DNA of 8,252 bases from Candidatus Zixiibacteriota bacterium (GTDB lineage: Bacteria; Zixibacteria; MSB-5A5; GN15; PGXB01). Each line of letters starts with the position of its first letter. The stretch's first letter is position 1. Positions 1-6,977 of the stretch are shown here, piece after piece. The notes under the pieces are model-generated. The model was not told the origin of the DNA, made no database searches, and saw only the letters and a program-made list of their open reading frames with translations. The position numbers and the translations under genes are program-made. Location of the stretch: NCBI GenBank assembly GCA_003641425.1, contig QNAH01000112.1, positions 1-8,252 of the forward strand. Direction: 5' to 3'.

Positions 1-270
1 AGAATCAGTATTGCCTTTACGCGGGCCATTATCAAGAGTATTCTTGAAGGGACTCTTAAGAATGCGGATTACTGGAAGGACGATATATTCGGGCTGGATA
101 TACCCGGGGAATGCCCCGGCGTGCCGGCTGACATCCTTAATCCGGCATCGGGCTGGACGGATAAGGATAAATACGCCACTGGAGCAAGAAAACTTGCCGA
201 AATGTTTGAGAACGTTTATCTTGACTTCAAAAAGGACGATAAGACTGAAAAGGAAATGGATTTGACATAA
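1..270 (+). CDS. pckA: Phosphoenolpyruvate carboxykinase (ATP), C-terminal end only
   Basis: Open from the first base in frame 1 to TAA at 268-270, giving the last 89 residues of a protein of about 530. PEP carboxykinase (ATP) interconverts oxaloacetate + ATP and PEP + CO2 + ADP in the cytosol. The fragment begins RISIAFTRAII, which lines up with RISIKDTRAII of E. coli PckA; the first Arg and the Thr six residues later match Arg449 and Thr455 of the ATP site. The following segment CPGVPADILNP and the spaced K-A-x-x-L-A-x-x-F helix are also typical of the C-terminus of this family. The start and the catalytic P-loop lie upstream of the window. The stop is only 10 bases before the phosphofructokinase start, so the two are probably co-transcribed. 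The family call is firm because motif order and length to the stop both fit; the GTP-type enzyme ends differently. Confidence 0.9.
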   Translation, partial: RISIAFTRAIIKSILEGTLKNADYWKDDIFGLDIPGECPGVPADILNPASGWTDKDKYATGARKLAEMFENVYLDFKKDDKTEKEMDLT

Positions 271-280
271 AGGCAGATTA

Positions 281-1411
281 ATGGCTGATCAAATGAAACT
301 GGGAGTGTTGACCGGCGGGGGAGACTGTCCGGGATTGAACGCCGTTATCAGGGCGGTCGTCAAAACGGCGATCAATGATTATGATATGGAGGTCGTTGGT
401 TTTCAGGATGGATATGAAGGCTTGATCGAAAACCGATACCGAACCCTTAAGGCTTCCGATGTATCAGGTATTCTGACACTGGGCGGAACTATTCTCGGGA
501 CGTCCAACCGGGCCGATCCTTTTCATTACCCGGTATTGCAGGGAGATGAATACATTTATCTTGACCGCTCATCGCAGGCGCTTCAGAATTTCGAACGTCT
601 CGGTCTCGATGCTTTAATCGCCATCGGCGGTGACGGCACTATGGCGGCCTCAAACGGTATGACCGAAAAAGGACTGAATATAATCGGCGTGCCCAAAACG
701 ATCGACAACGATCTCTGGGGCACCGATCAGACTTTCGGATTTGATTCGGCCGTCACGTCGGCCACCGAGGCCATCGACAAGATTCATACCACCGCTCAAT
801 CGCATCACCGGGTCATGATCGTCGAAGTCATGGGGCGCTATGCCGGCTGGCTGGCGCTGGCATCGGGTGTGGCCGGCGGCGGTGATATCATCCTGATTCC
901 CGAGATACCCTATCAGCTCGATGTCGTCGTCGATAAAATACGATCCCGCAATCGCCGCGGCCGTAATTTCAGCATTGTTGTTATCGGGGAGGGAGCCAAA
1001 TCTGAAGGCGGCGACATGGTGGTCAAAAAGATTATCGAGAACAGTCCCGATCAGATCCGCCTGGGCGGTATTTCCAATCAGCTTGCGGCCCAGATCGAAG
1101 GTGTCGCCAATATCGAAACACGGGTTACCATATTGGGCCACCTCCTGCGCGGCGGGACACCGACCGCCTTTGATCGCCTGCTGGCAACTCAATTCGGATG
1201 TGAGGCGGTTCATCTGGCCTATAACAAGAAGTTCGGGCAGATGGTAGCGCTTAAGGGCGGGAATATCGAATCGGTTCCTATAACTGAAGTGGCCGGGAAG
1301 ATCCGTAAAGTATGCCATGACACACCATTGCTGAAGGCGGCCCTTTCTCTTGATACATCGCTTGGGGTTGACAATACGGACATTCTCAAGGCGGAAAAAG
1401 CTCTCGCATAA
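281..1411 (+). CDS. pfkA: 6-phosphofructokinase, group III (mixed-substrate) type, probably ATP-dependent
   Basis: A 376-residue phosphofructokinase that phosphorylates fructose 6-phosphate to fructose 1,6-bisphosphate. Motifs seen: TGGGDCPG (11-18), GGDGT (116-120), PKTIDND (138-144) with catalytic Asp142, R177 and MGRYAG (184-189), and R281...LGHLLRGG with H287 and R290. These match E. coli Asp127, Arg162, Met169-Arg171, Arg243, His249 and Arg252, so the sugar-phosphate site is intact. At the phosphoryl-donor positions it has Gly119 (E. coli Gly104; Asp in PPi enzymes) together with Lys139 (E. coli Gly124; Lys in PPi enzymes). That hybrid is known in group III enzymes of actinobacteria that use ATP. 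The usual Gln in LGHxQRGG is Leu289. It is longer than E. coli PfkA (320) and lacks visible evidence for allosteric behaviour. The start ATG follows a weak AAGG-like site; an ATG four codons downstream is possible. It is followed by a strong terminator. Confidence 0.93.
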   Translation: MADQMKLGVLTGGGDCPGLNAVIRAVVKTAINDYDMEVVGFQDGYEGLIENRYRTLKASDVSGILTLGGTILGTSNRADPFHYPVLQGDEYIYLDRSSQALQNFERLGLDALIAIGGDGTMAASNGMTEKGLNIIGVPKTIDNDLWGTDQTFGFDSAVTSATEAIDKIHTTAQSHHRVMIVEVMGRYAGWLALASGVAGGGDIILIPEIPYQLDVVVDKIRSRNRRGRNFSIVVIGEGAKSEGGDMVVKKIIENSPDQIRLGGISNQLAAQIEGVANIETRVTILGHLLRGGTPTAFDRLLATQFGCEAVHLAYNKKFGQMVALKGGNIESVPITEVAGKIRKVCHDTPLLKAALSLDTSLGVDNTDILKAEKALA

Positions 1412-1436
1412 AAGAGTCATCAAAGCCGAAAATATT

Positions 1437-1461
1437 AAAAGGCTCTTACAGGGCCTTTTTT
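1437..1461 (+). terminator. Rho-independent terminator of pckA-pfkA
   Basis: A 7-bp perfect stem, AAAAGGC (1437-1443) with GCCTTTT (1453-1459), encloses a 9-base loop and runs into a T tract (1456-1461). It begins 26 bases after the phosphofructokinase stop. It should end that operon and separate it from the acetate ligase operon. Confidence 0.85.
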
Positions 1462-1464
1462 ATT

Positions 1465-1496
1465 GCCCCAAACCCAAATAATTTGACTTTTGGGGC
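1465..1496. repeat. 8-bp inverted repeat in the regulatory region
   Basis: GCCCCAAA (1465-1472) is repeated exactly in inverted form as TTTGGGGC (1489-1496), with a 16-base spacer. It lies directly after the pfkA terminator and directly before the CRP-like palindrome, and its spacer contains the candidate -35 hexamer. It could be an operator or part of a folded region; there is no T tract after it, so it is not a second terminator in the forward direction. Confidence 0.55.
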
Positions 1497-1511
1497 CGGA
1501 TGTGATATTTT
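1483..1511 (+). promoter_or_regulatory. Candidate sigma-70 promoter of the ligase-ACP-KBL operon
   Basis: TTGACT (1483-1488) is followed after 17 bases by TATTTT (1506-1511), with TG at 1503-1504 giving an extended -10 (TGA before the hexamer). The -35 matches the consensus at five of six positions and the -10 at four of six. Transcription would start near 1518, leaving a leader of about 140 bases. The -10 lies inside the CRP-like palindrome. The organism's own promoter consensus is unknown, so this is a pattern match only. Confidence 0.45.
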
Positions 1512-1516
1512 TCACA
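1501..1516. promoter_or_regulatory. CRP/FNR-type palindromic operator
   Basis: TGTGATATTTTTCACA is an exact TGTGA-N6-TCACA palindrome, the core consensus of CRP in E. coli; FNR sites share its layout. It is centred 148 bases before the ligase start and overlaps the candidate -10, where a bound protein would be expected to repress. It would activate only if the real start lies further downstream. The regulator is not in the window. Confidence 0.6.
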
Positions 1517-1656
1517 ATTTGAGATGGTATTTCCGGGTGGTGGCGGTCGATGGCGAATGCCGGGTAAAGACACCATAAGCTGGGATCGGAAAACGTGTAA
1601 TAAGAATAAAGATAACATCTAAATAACTTCGATTAGCGAAAATAGGAAGAAATGTA
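1517..1656 (+). other. Untranslated leader before the ligase gene
   Basis: About 140 bases with no open frame of note and no riboswitch fold that I recognise. The first part is G-rich; the second (from about 1595) is A/T-rich. The ribosome binding site AGGA at 1644-1647 stands 9 bases before the ATG at 1657. Confidence 0.5.
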
Positions 1657-3366
1657 ATGACAAACCTGGGAGTTTATGAAGAGAAGATCAAAGATTTCAG
1701 CTGGGAGATTTCCGAGCGGGAACTTGGCTATAAGCAGGGAGACAATATCAATATCGGTGAATACTGTACCGACCGTATCTGCCGGATGGGAAAGAAGGAT
1801 AAACTGGCCCTTATCTGGGAAGGTCATGGTGGTGACATAAAGAAATACACATTTGATGATATGCGGATGCTGACCAATTCGATCGCCCGTTTTTTCAAAG
1901 AGCTTGGACTCAAAGGCGGCGATCGCATCTGTCTTTTCATGGATAAGATCCCCGAACTGTATTTTGGTTTTCTCGGAATTCTGAAAATGGGCGGAATCGC
2001 TCAGCCGCTTTTTTCGGCCTTTGGTTCCGAATCACTTCTGACCCGACTCGAGGACGCCGGCACAAGGGCCGTAATGACCCAGAAAAGACATCTGCCCAAA
2101 GTTCGCAATATTGTCAAAGATCTTCCCGGGCTTGAATTCATTATTGTTGTCGATGATGACGCCAGCAAGCCGCTTCGCGAAAAAGAAATCTCTTTCTCGA
2201 TGGAGAATATCGAAAAGATCGATCAGTTCGACATATTTCCCTCGAAAGCCGAAACACCGTCGGTCCTGCACTATACATCCGGCACAACAGGCAAACCGAA
2301 AGGCGCCCAGCATGTACACTATTCGCTCATCTCGCAGTATATCACGGCCAAATATGTGCTTGACTTAAAGGACGACGACATCTATTGGTGCACCGCTGAT
2401 CCGGGATGGGTGACCGGGACATCATACGGTATCATCGGCCCCTGGGCCAACGGAATCACCCAGTGCGTCCTTGATTCCGGATTCAAGGCGGAGAGCTGGT
2501 ACAAATTCGCCGAGAAACATAAAGTCACAGTCTGGTATTCGGCCCCGACGGCTATCCGGGCTTTGATGAAAGAGGGAATCGACGTTGTCAAGAAACATGA
2601 CCTTTCTTCTTTGCGGCATCTCTGCTCGGTCGGCGAACCGCTCAATGCCGAAGCGGTGATATGGTCGGAGGAGGCCTTCGGCCGTCCTTTCCATGACACT
2701 TACTGGCAGACTGAAACCGGCAGTATTGTCATTTCCAATTACCCTGATATGAAAGTGAAACCGGGTTCGATGGGCAAGCCGTTCCCTGGAATCGAGGCCA
2801 CCGTGGTTGATCTGAACACCCATCTGCCGATCGAGCGCACCGGTACTGTCGGGTTGATCGCCCTCAAGCCGGGCTGGCCCGCCATGTTCCGGACATACTG
2901 GAACAACGAAGAAATATATAAATCAAAATTCAAAAACGGCTGGTATATCTGCGGCGACCGTGCCAGTATCGACGAGGACGGTTATTACTGGTTTGTGGGC
3001 CGCGATGATGATGTCATCAACACCGGCGGTCACCTGGTCGGTCCCTTCGAGATCGAATCGGCCCTGCTGGAACACGAGGCGGTGGCCGAATCGGCCGTGG
3101 TGGGCAAACCGGACCCGGTCAATATGGAAGTGGTCAAGGCGTTCATAGCGCTTAAACCGGGTTTCACGGCATCGAAAGACATGAACCTGAATATCATGAA
3201 TTTTGTCCGCAAAAGATTATCACCGCTGGCCATGCCCCAGGAGATCGAGTTTGTCGATTCGCTTCCAAAGACCCGAAGCGGGAAAATCATGCGCCGGGTC
3301 CTGCGCGCCAAAGAATGGGGCGAGGAAATCGGTGATACCTCAACCCTTGAAAACGATGAAGGATAA
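1657..3366 (+). CDS. AcsA-type acetate--CoA/AMP ligase (ANL superfamily)
   Basis: A 569-residue acyl-adenylating enzyme, close in length and in most motifs to Bacillus AcsA (572). It should form acyl-AMP from acid + ATP and pass the acyl group to a thiol (CoA, or the carrier protein encoded next door). Motifs: P-loop YTSGTTGKPKG (206-216), TADPGWVTG (246-254), SVGEPLN (324-330), DTYWQTETG (347-355), GD at 433-434, hinge region GRDDD (448-452) and PKTRSGK with catalytic Lys543, the Lys that Pat/AcuA acetylates in relatives. Trp350, Val252-Thr253 and Val325 match the residues that restrict Salmonella Acs to acetate (Trp414, Val310-Thr311, Val386), so a two- or three-carbon acid is predicted. 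One deviation: the Arg of the usual G-[EH]-R segment (A8 motif) is Leu460. It is the first gene of a three-gene operon. I leave the symbol blank because the carrier protein context makes a simple acetyl-CoA role uncertain. Confidence 0.88.
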   Translation: MTNLGVYEEKIKDFSWEISERELGYKQGDNINIGEYCTDRICRMGKKDKLALIWEGHGGDIKKYTFDDMRMLTNSIARFFKELGLKGGDRICLFMDKIPELYFGFLGILKMGGIAQPLFSAFGSESLLTRLEDAGTRAVMTQKRHLPKVRNIVKDLPGLEFIIVVDDDASKPLREKEISFSMENIEKIDQFDIFPSKAETPSVLHYTSGTTGKPKGAQHVHYSLISQYITAKYVLDLKDDDIYWCTADPGWVTGTSYGIIGPWANGITQCVLDSGFKAESWYKFAEKHKVTVWYSAPTAIRALMKEGIDVVKKHDLSSLRHLCSVGEPLNAEAVIWSEEAFGRPFHDTYWQTETGSIVISNYPDMKVKPGSMGKPFPGIEATVVDLNTHLPIERTGTVGLIALKPGWPAMFRTYWNNEEIYKSKFKNGWYICGDRASIDEDGYYWFVGRDDDVINTGGHLVGPFEIESALLEHEAVAESAVVGKPDPVNMEVVKAFIALKPGFTASKDMNLNIMNFVRKRLSPLAMPQEIEFVDSLPKTRSGKIMRRVLRAKEWGEEIGDTSTLENDEG

Positions 3367-3386
3367 TTTCTTATAAGGAGAGTAAA

Positions 3387-3638
3387 ATGTCGGATACAAA
3401 AGATGTCATCCTGGAATACGTCAAGAATGAGTACCTCGAGGAAGGCGACGATCAGGAAGTCACATACACCACGCCGCTGATCTCGGGCGGTATCGTCGAT
3501 TCATTTTCCATGGTATCTTTGAAACTGTTTCTCGAAAACAAGTATGATATCAAGATACCGGACGATGTGGCCACTCCCGAGGCTTTTGACTCGGTCAACA
3601 ACATTGTCGAAGTCTTGAAGAAATTCAATATCGAGTAG
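3387..3638 (+). CDS. Acyl carrier protein dedicated to the ligase/KBL operon
   Basis: An 83-residue acidic protein with the acyl carrier fold. The phosphopantetheine site is GGIVDSFSMVSL (34-45), with Ser39 as the attachment point. The common DSL is DSF, as in stand-alone carrier proteins that work with their own adenylating enzyme instead of fatty acid synthase. The following KIPDDVATPEAFDSV is typical of helix II-III of such carriers. It is preceded by a strong AAGGAG (3375-3380), 6 bases from the ATG, and sits 20 bases after the ligase stop and 7 bases before the KBL start. It must be activated by a phosphopantetheinyl transferase encoded elsewhere. I infer that it carries the acyl group made by the ligase to the alpha-oxoamine synthase. 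The carrier fold is certain; the cargo is not shown by the sequence. Confidence 0.9.
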   Translation: MSDTKDVILEYVKNEYLEEGDDQEVTYTTPLISGGIVDSFSMVSLKLFLENKYDIKIPDDVATPEAFDSVNNIVEVLKKFNIE

Positions 3639-3645
3639 GTGCCGT

Positions 3646-4893
3646 ATGTCATTCAGTGATAGTATCAGGGAGATCTATAAAAAGGATCTCGAAAATATCC
3701 GCCGGAGCGGAATTTACAAGGACGAACGCATCATCTGTTCGCCGCAGAGTTCAGAGATCGAAGTCGAGTTCCCGTACGGCTCGGAACAAAAAAAAGTCAT
3801 CAATATGTGCGCCAACAACTATCTCGGGTTGTCTTCACATCCCGAGGTGATCGAAGCCGCCCGTAATGGTCTGGATCATCGCGGCTATGGGATGTCGTCG
3901 GTGCGCTTTATCTGCGGTACGCAGGACATCCACAAACAACTCGAAGACAGGTTGACCGAGTTCCTCGGCACCGAGGACACGATCCTGTTCCCGTCCTGCA
4001 TGGATGCCAATGCCGGCGTTTTCGAGGCGGTTCTGACACCCGAGGATGTCATGATCGCCGACCGGCTGGTGCACGCTTCAATTGTCGATGGGATGCGGCT
4101 GTGCAAGGCGCAGACTGACAATTTCAAGCATTCCAACATGGAGCATCTCGAGCAGAAACTCCAGTTCCACCAGAAGGCCCGGATCAGGCTGATCATCACC
4201 GACGGAGCTTTCTCGATGGACGGCGACCTGGCCAAACTCGATAAGATCGTCGAACTGGCCGAGAAATACGACGCCATGGTGTTTGTCGATGAATCGCACT
4301 CGTCCGGCTTTATCGGCAAAACCGGCCGCGGCACTCATGAACATTTCGGCGTGCTCGGTAAAATCGACATCATCACCACCACGCTCGGCAAGGCGCTCGG
4401 CGGTGCTTCCGGAGGCTGTGTCTCGGGGCGCAAAGAGATCGTCGAAATGTGCCGCCAGAAGGCGCGTCCGTATCTTTTCTCCAATACCATTCCGCCGGTG
4501 GTCGTCTCGGGCGCCAACAAGGTGCTGGAAATTATCAGCCGGACCACCGAGCGGCGCGACAAGCTGGAAAAAAATACCGTGTTCTGGCGCAAAGGACTGA
4601 CCGAGGCCGGCTTCATTATCAAGGAAGGGGAAACCCCGATCGTGCCGGTGATGCTGTTCAACGCCAAGCTGTCGCAGGATATCGCCGCGATGCTTTACGA
4701 AGACGGTATCTACGCGGTCGGATTTTTCTTCCCGGTCGTCCCCAAGGGACAGGCCCGGATCAGAACCCAGTTGTCCGCGGCGCATGAAATGCACCATCTT
4801 GAAAAGGCGCTCGATGCCTTTATCAAGGCCGGAAAGAAATTCGGTATTCTACACAAAACCAAGCAGGAAATTATCGAGCAATACGGCCTTTAA
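3646..4893 (+). CDS. kbl: Glycine C-acetyltransferase-like alpha-oxoamine synthase (KBL family)
   Basis: A 415-residue PLP enzyme. KBL (2-amino-3-ketobutyrate CoA ligase) condenses glycine with acetyl-CoA, or runs in reverse to split 2-amino-3-oxobutyrate in threonine breakdown. Strong identity to E. coli KBL is visible in NNYLGL (57-62), SVRFICGTQD (85-94), the PLP-stacking H143 in VHASIVDG, VDESHSSGF (214-222; Asp215, His218), Lys249 in TLGKALGGASGG (Schiff base with PLP), PYLFSN (275-280) and FPVVPKGQARIRTQ (362-375; Arg371/Arg373 region holds the substrate carboxylate). All catalytic residues are present. It has about a dozen extra C-terminal residues compared with the 398-residue E. coli protein. 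No threonine dehydrogenase lies beside it; instead it follows an acyl carrier protein by 7 bases, with its AGGTG site overlapping that stop codon. Substrates other than acetyl-CoA and glycine are possible; BioF- or SPT-like motifs fit less well. Confidence 0.9.
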   Translation: MSFSDSIREIYKKDLENIRRSGIYKDERIICSPQSSEIEVEFPYGSEQKKVINMCANNYLGLSSHPEVIEAARNGLDHRGYGMSSVRFICGTQDIHKQLEDRLTEFLGTEDTILFPSCMDANAGVFEAVLTPEDVMIADRLVHASIVDGMRLCKAQTDNFKHSNMEHLEQKLQFHQKARIRLIITDGAFSMDGDLAKLDKIVELAEKYDAMVFVDESHSSGFIGKTGRGTHEHFGVLGKIDIITTTLGKALGGASGGCVSGRKEIVEMCRQKARPYLFSNTIPPVVVSGANKVLEIISRTTERRDKLEKNTVFWRKGLTEAGFIIKEGETPIVPVMLFNAKLSQDIAAMLYEDGIYAVGFFFPVVPKGQARIRTQLSAAHEMHHLEKALDAFIKAGKKFGILHKTKQEIIEQYGL

Positions 4894-4901
4894 GACTGAT
4901 T

Positions 4902-4937
4902 AACGGCAGGGACGACTCCGAAATCGCCCCTGCCGTT
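4902..4937. terminator. Hairpin between convergent genes, possible bidirectional terminator
   Basis: A perfect 10-bp stem, AACGGCAGGG (4902-4911) with CCCTGCCGTT (4928-4937), encloses a 16-base loop. It begins 8 bases after the KBL stop and lies between two convergent genes. Neither strand has a proper T tract after it, so termination may be weak or need Rho, or the hairpin may protect the mRNA 3' end. Confidence 0.55.
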
Positions 4938-4997
4938 CCTGATCAAACAATTCTATACTATTATTCCGTAAATTTGCAAAAATACATCAGGGTTGAT

Positions 4998-6860
4998 TTA
5001 CTCAATCCCTTTTACCAGATCGCGCCACCAGACCGGGATTATCAGCAATCCGAACATAATCGAAAAAATCGGGAATAAATAAGACTCATCGGGCAGATGA
5101 AAAATGATCTTCCCCAGACCGACCTTGATACAATATAACGACAGGGCGGTCAGCAATATCGCACGGACACCACGCCAGAGTTTTTGTGCCGGTTTTTTGG
5201 GATCATCACCGGCTTCGGCGGCGGTTTTGGCCCAGAATCCGAACGGCTTAATTCTTTTGTAAAATTCTCTCAGGGTGGATTTATCAGTGGACGGAGTGAC
5301 AAATGTCACCGCCACTGCCGCCGTGGTGGATATCAATGCCATCAGGCTTAATTTTATCCATTCGGTATCGCTGGTATAAAGAAGTATCGGCGCCACCACC
5401 AGCGACACCGCCATGGCGGCTATTTCGGAATAAAGATTGATCCTTTCCCAAAGCCATCGCAAAACAAGCACCGAACCCATACCGGCGCCGAACAGAAGAG
5501 AGATGTACCAGGCGGTCTGTATCGATCCCAGGTTAGCCATTATAAAAAGCGCGATTACCAGTATCAGGATGTTCGAAAGGCGGGCCGCCAGCACCAGCTC
5601 GATATCGCGCGGTTTTCGTTTGAGCCAGGTGTCGCATACCAGGCGGCGGTATATATCGTTGCTCCAGTAGCCGGCTCCCCAGTTGAGATGGGTGTCGATG
5701 GTCGAGGCCAGCGCGGCCAGCAAACCGGTAAGCATCAGCCCACGAATACCAGGAGGAAGAAGATCGTTGATGCCGGTTACAAAGAGTATTTCGCGGGAGG
5801 CGGCAAAATGATCGCCGGACATATCGCCCGATGCAAAGGGATAAATAATCAAAATACCGACCCCGATAAAGGTCCATATCAGTGACCTGAGAAATATCTG
5901 AAGCCAGGCAAAAAGAACCCCGGCGATACGTGCGTCTTTGTCGGTTTTGCAGGCCATTGATCTCTGGGCCAGATAACCGGTACCGTCTGAATTCATCTGG
6001 AAAAACCACTGCAGGCCGATTATTACAAGGAACGGCATCAGGGCCTCGCCCCCCGTGGGGGCAAACGAAAGCAATTTTCCGCCCGCCACATTACCGTATA
6101 TCTCGAGAACACGGTCGGTCATCACACCCGGTCCGCCGACCTCTTTTATTATCACAAAGGCATAAACCAGAATTCCGATCATGGCCAGCCCGAACTGCAT
6201 GACATCGGTAGCCACCACCGACCGCAGGCCGCCGGTCATGGAATAAAGGGTGGTGAAACTGATGATAACGATTATGCTTATCATATTGTTGGTGGTGTTT
6301 ATGTCCGCGGTCAGCCCGGTGACACTTTCGCCCAGGGACAGCCCCAGCCCGTTGGTAATTCCGAGAAACAGCGAATAGAGGCCGTCCGGAAGCCAGAGAT
6401 GCCAGGGGAGAAAAATCTCGGCGATACGCATCGCCGCCACCAGTACCATAGCCATCACGACACAATTGATAACGGTGCCGTAATAAAACGCCTTGAGAAT
6501 TCTGAGAGGCAGAACCCCGCCGCCGCTGTAGCGGACCTCGGTCAGTTCGGCATCGGTCAGCACTCCCGCCCGACGCCAGCCCGACGACAGTATAAAGCCC
6601 ATCATGATAAAGGCGACACCGTAGATCCACAGCCGCCAGAGCAGAAATATCCCGCCGGTGGCAATCAGGCCGGTGATCAGAAGGGGAGTGTCGGCGGCGA
6701 ATTGGGTTGCCGCCATACTGACCCCGGCGCGCCATCCCGACACGGTTTTCCCGGCAAGGAAATATTCACTGAGATTGCGTGATGCTTTTTTCTTGGCCCG
6801 AAAACCGGCGCTGATGGCATAAACAACAAATAACAGGATAATGATAATGTCGATAGCCAT
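4998..6860 (-). CDS. Sodium:solute symporter (SSS/SLC5 family), substrate unknown
   Basis: A 620-residue inner-membrane protein with roughly 15 hydrophobic segments, starting with one at residues 2-20. Family marks: the unwound first helix region AGVSMAATQFAADT (45-58), the SSS signature GGLRSVVATDVMQF (210-223), and the helix TGLLAALASTIDTHLNW (378-394), whose Ser386-Thr387 match the Na2 sodium site of vSGLT (Ser364-Ser365), followed by NDIYRR (401-406). A charged cytoplasmic stretch (about 522-562) precedes two extra C-terminal helices. It should import an organic solute with Na+. It is unlike the shorter acetate permease ActP in overall length, and it is convergent with the acetate ligase operon, so I do not assign acetate. 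No Shine-Dalgarno site is obvious before the ATG at 6860; the start is chosen because the first helix begins right after it. Confidence 0.9.
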   Translation of the reverse strand: MAIDIIIILLFVVYAISAGFRAKKKASRNLSEYFLAGKTVSGWRAGVSMAATQFAADTPLLITGLIATGGIFLLWRLWIYGVAFIMMGFILSSGWRRAGVLTDAELTEVRYSGGGVLPLRILKAFYYGTVINCVVMAMVLVAAMRIAEIFLPWHLWLPDGLYSLFLGITNGLGLSLGESVTGLTADINTTNNMISIIVIISFTTLYSMTGGLRSVVATDVMQFGLAMIGILVYAFVIIKEVGGPGVMTDRVLEIYGNVAGGKLLSFAPTGGEALMPFLVIIGLQWFFQMNSDGTGYLAQRSMACKTDKDARIAGVLFAWLQIFLRSLIWTFIGVGILIIYPFASGDMSGDHFAASREILFVTGINDLLPPGIRGLMLTGLLAALASTIDTHLNWGAGYWSNDIYRRLVCDTWLKRKPRDIELVLAARLSNILILVIALFIMANLGSIQTAWYISLLFGAGMGSVLVLRWLWERINLYSEIAAMAVSLVVAPILLYTSDTEWIKLSLMALISTTAAVAVTFVTPSTDKSTLREFYKRIKPFGFWAKTAAEAGDDPKKPAQKLWRGVRAILLTALSLYCIKVGLGKIIFHLPDESYLFPIFSIMFGLLIIPVWWRDLVKGIE

Positions 6861-6960
6861 TGGTATTATCTATGCAAAATCAATTCAATTTGCGCAACCC
6901 CTTTATTTTTTGATATATATATGTGCCGGGTTCATGGTTATAGCAGGGCAGATTTCGAAA

Positions 6961-6977
6961 TTCCGCCTCCGGCGGAA
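6961..6977. repeat. Short GC-rich palindrome
   Basis: TTCCGCCTCCGGCGGAA is a perfect 7-bp stem with a 3-base spacer. It sits in non-coding DNA about 100 bases before the symporter start. It has the form of a REP-like unit; whether it recurs in the genome cannot be seen here. Confidence 0.5.

Noticed and set aside
11..265. 84-codon open frame in another frame at the window start
   Set aside because: Frame 1 gives a clear PEP carboxykinase C-terminus over the same bases.
650..1423. Long open frame on the minus strand opposite pfkA (257 codons)
   Set aside because: It mirrors a well-supported phosphofructokinase and its translation shows no family features.
1412..1447. AAGAG/CTCTT pairing as an antiterminator before the pfkA terminator
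   Set aside because: Only 5 bp across a long loop, and no gene of the same operon follows for it to control.
4078..4797. Minus-strand open frame of 239 codons opposite kbl
   Set aside because: Shadow of a strongly conserved gene; His/Asp/Arg-rich low-sense translation.
4998..6860. Acetate permease ActP paired with the acetate ligase
   Set aside because: The symporter is on the opposite strand, longer than ActP, and shows only general SSS motifs.
6865..6897. Symporter promoter on the minus strand (GATAAT with TTGCGC or TTGAAT)
   Set aside because: Spacers of 21 or 12 bases do not work for a sigma-70 promoter, and the -10 would put the start at the ATG.
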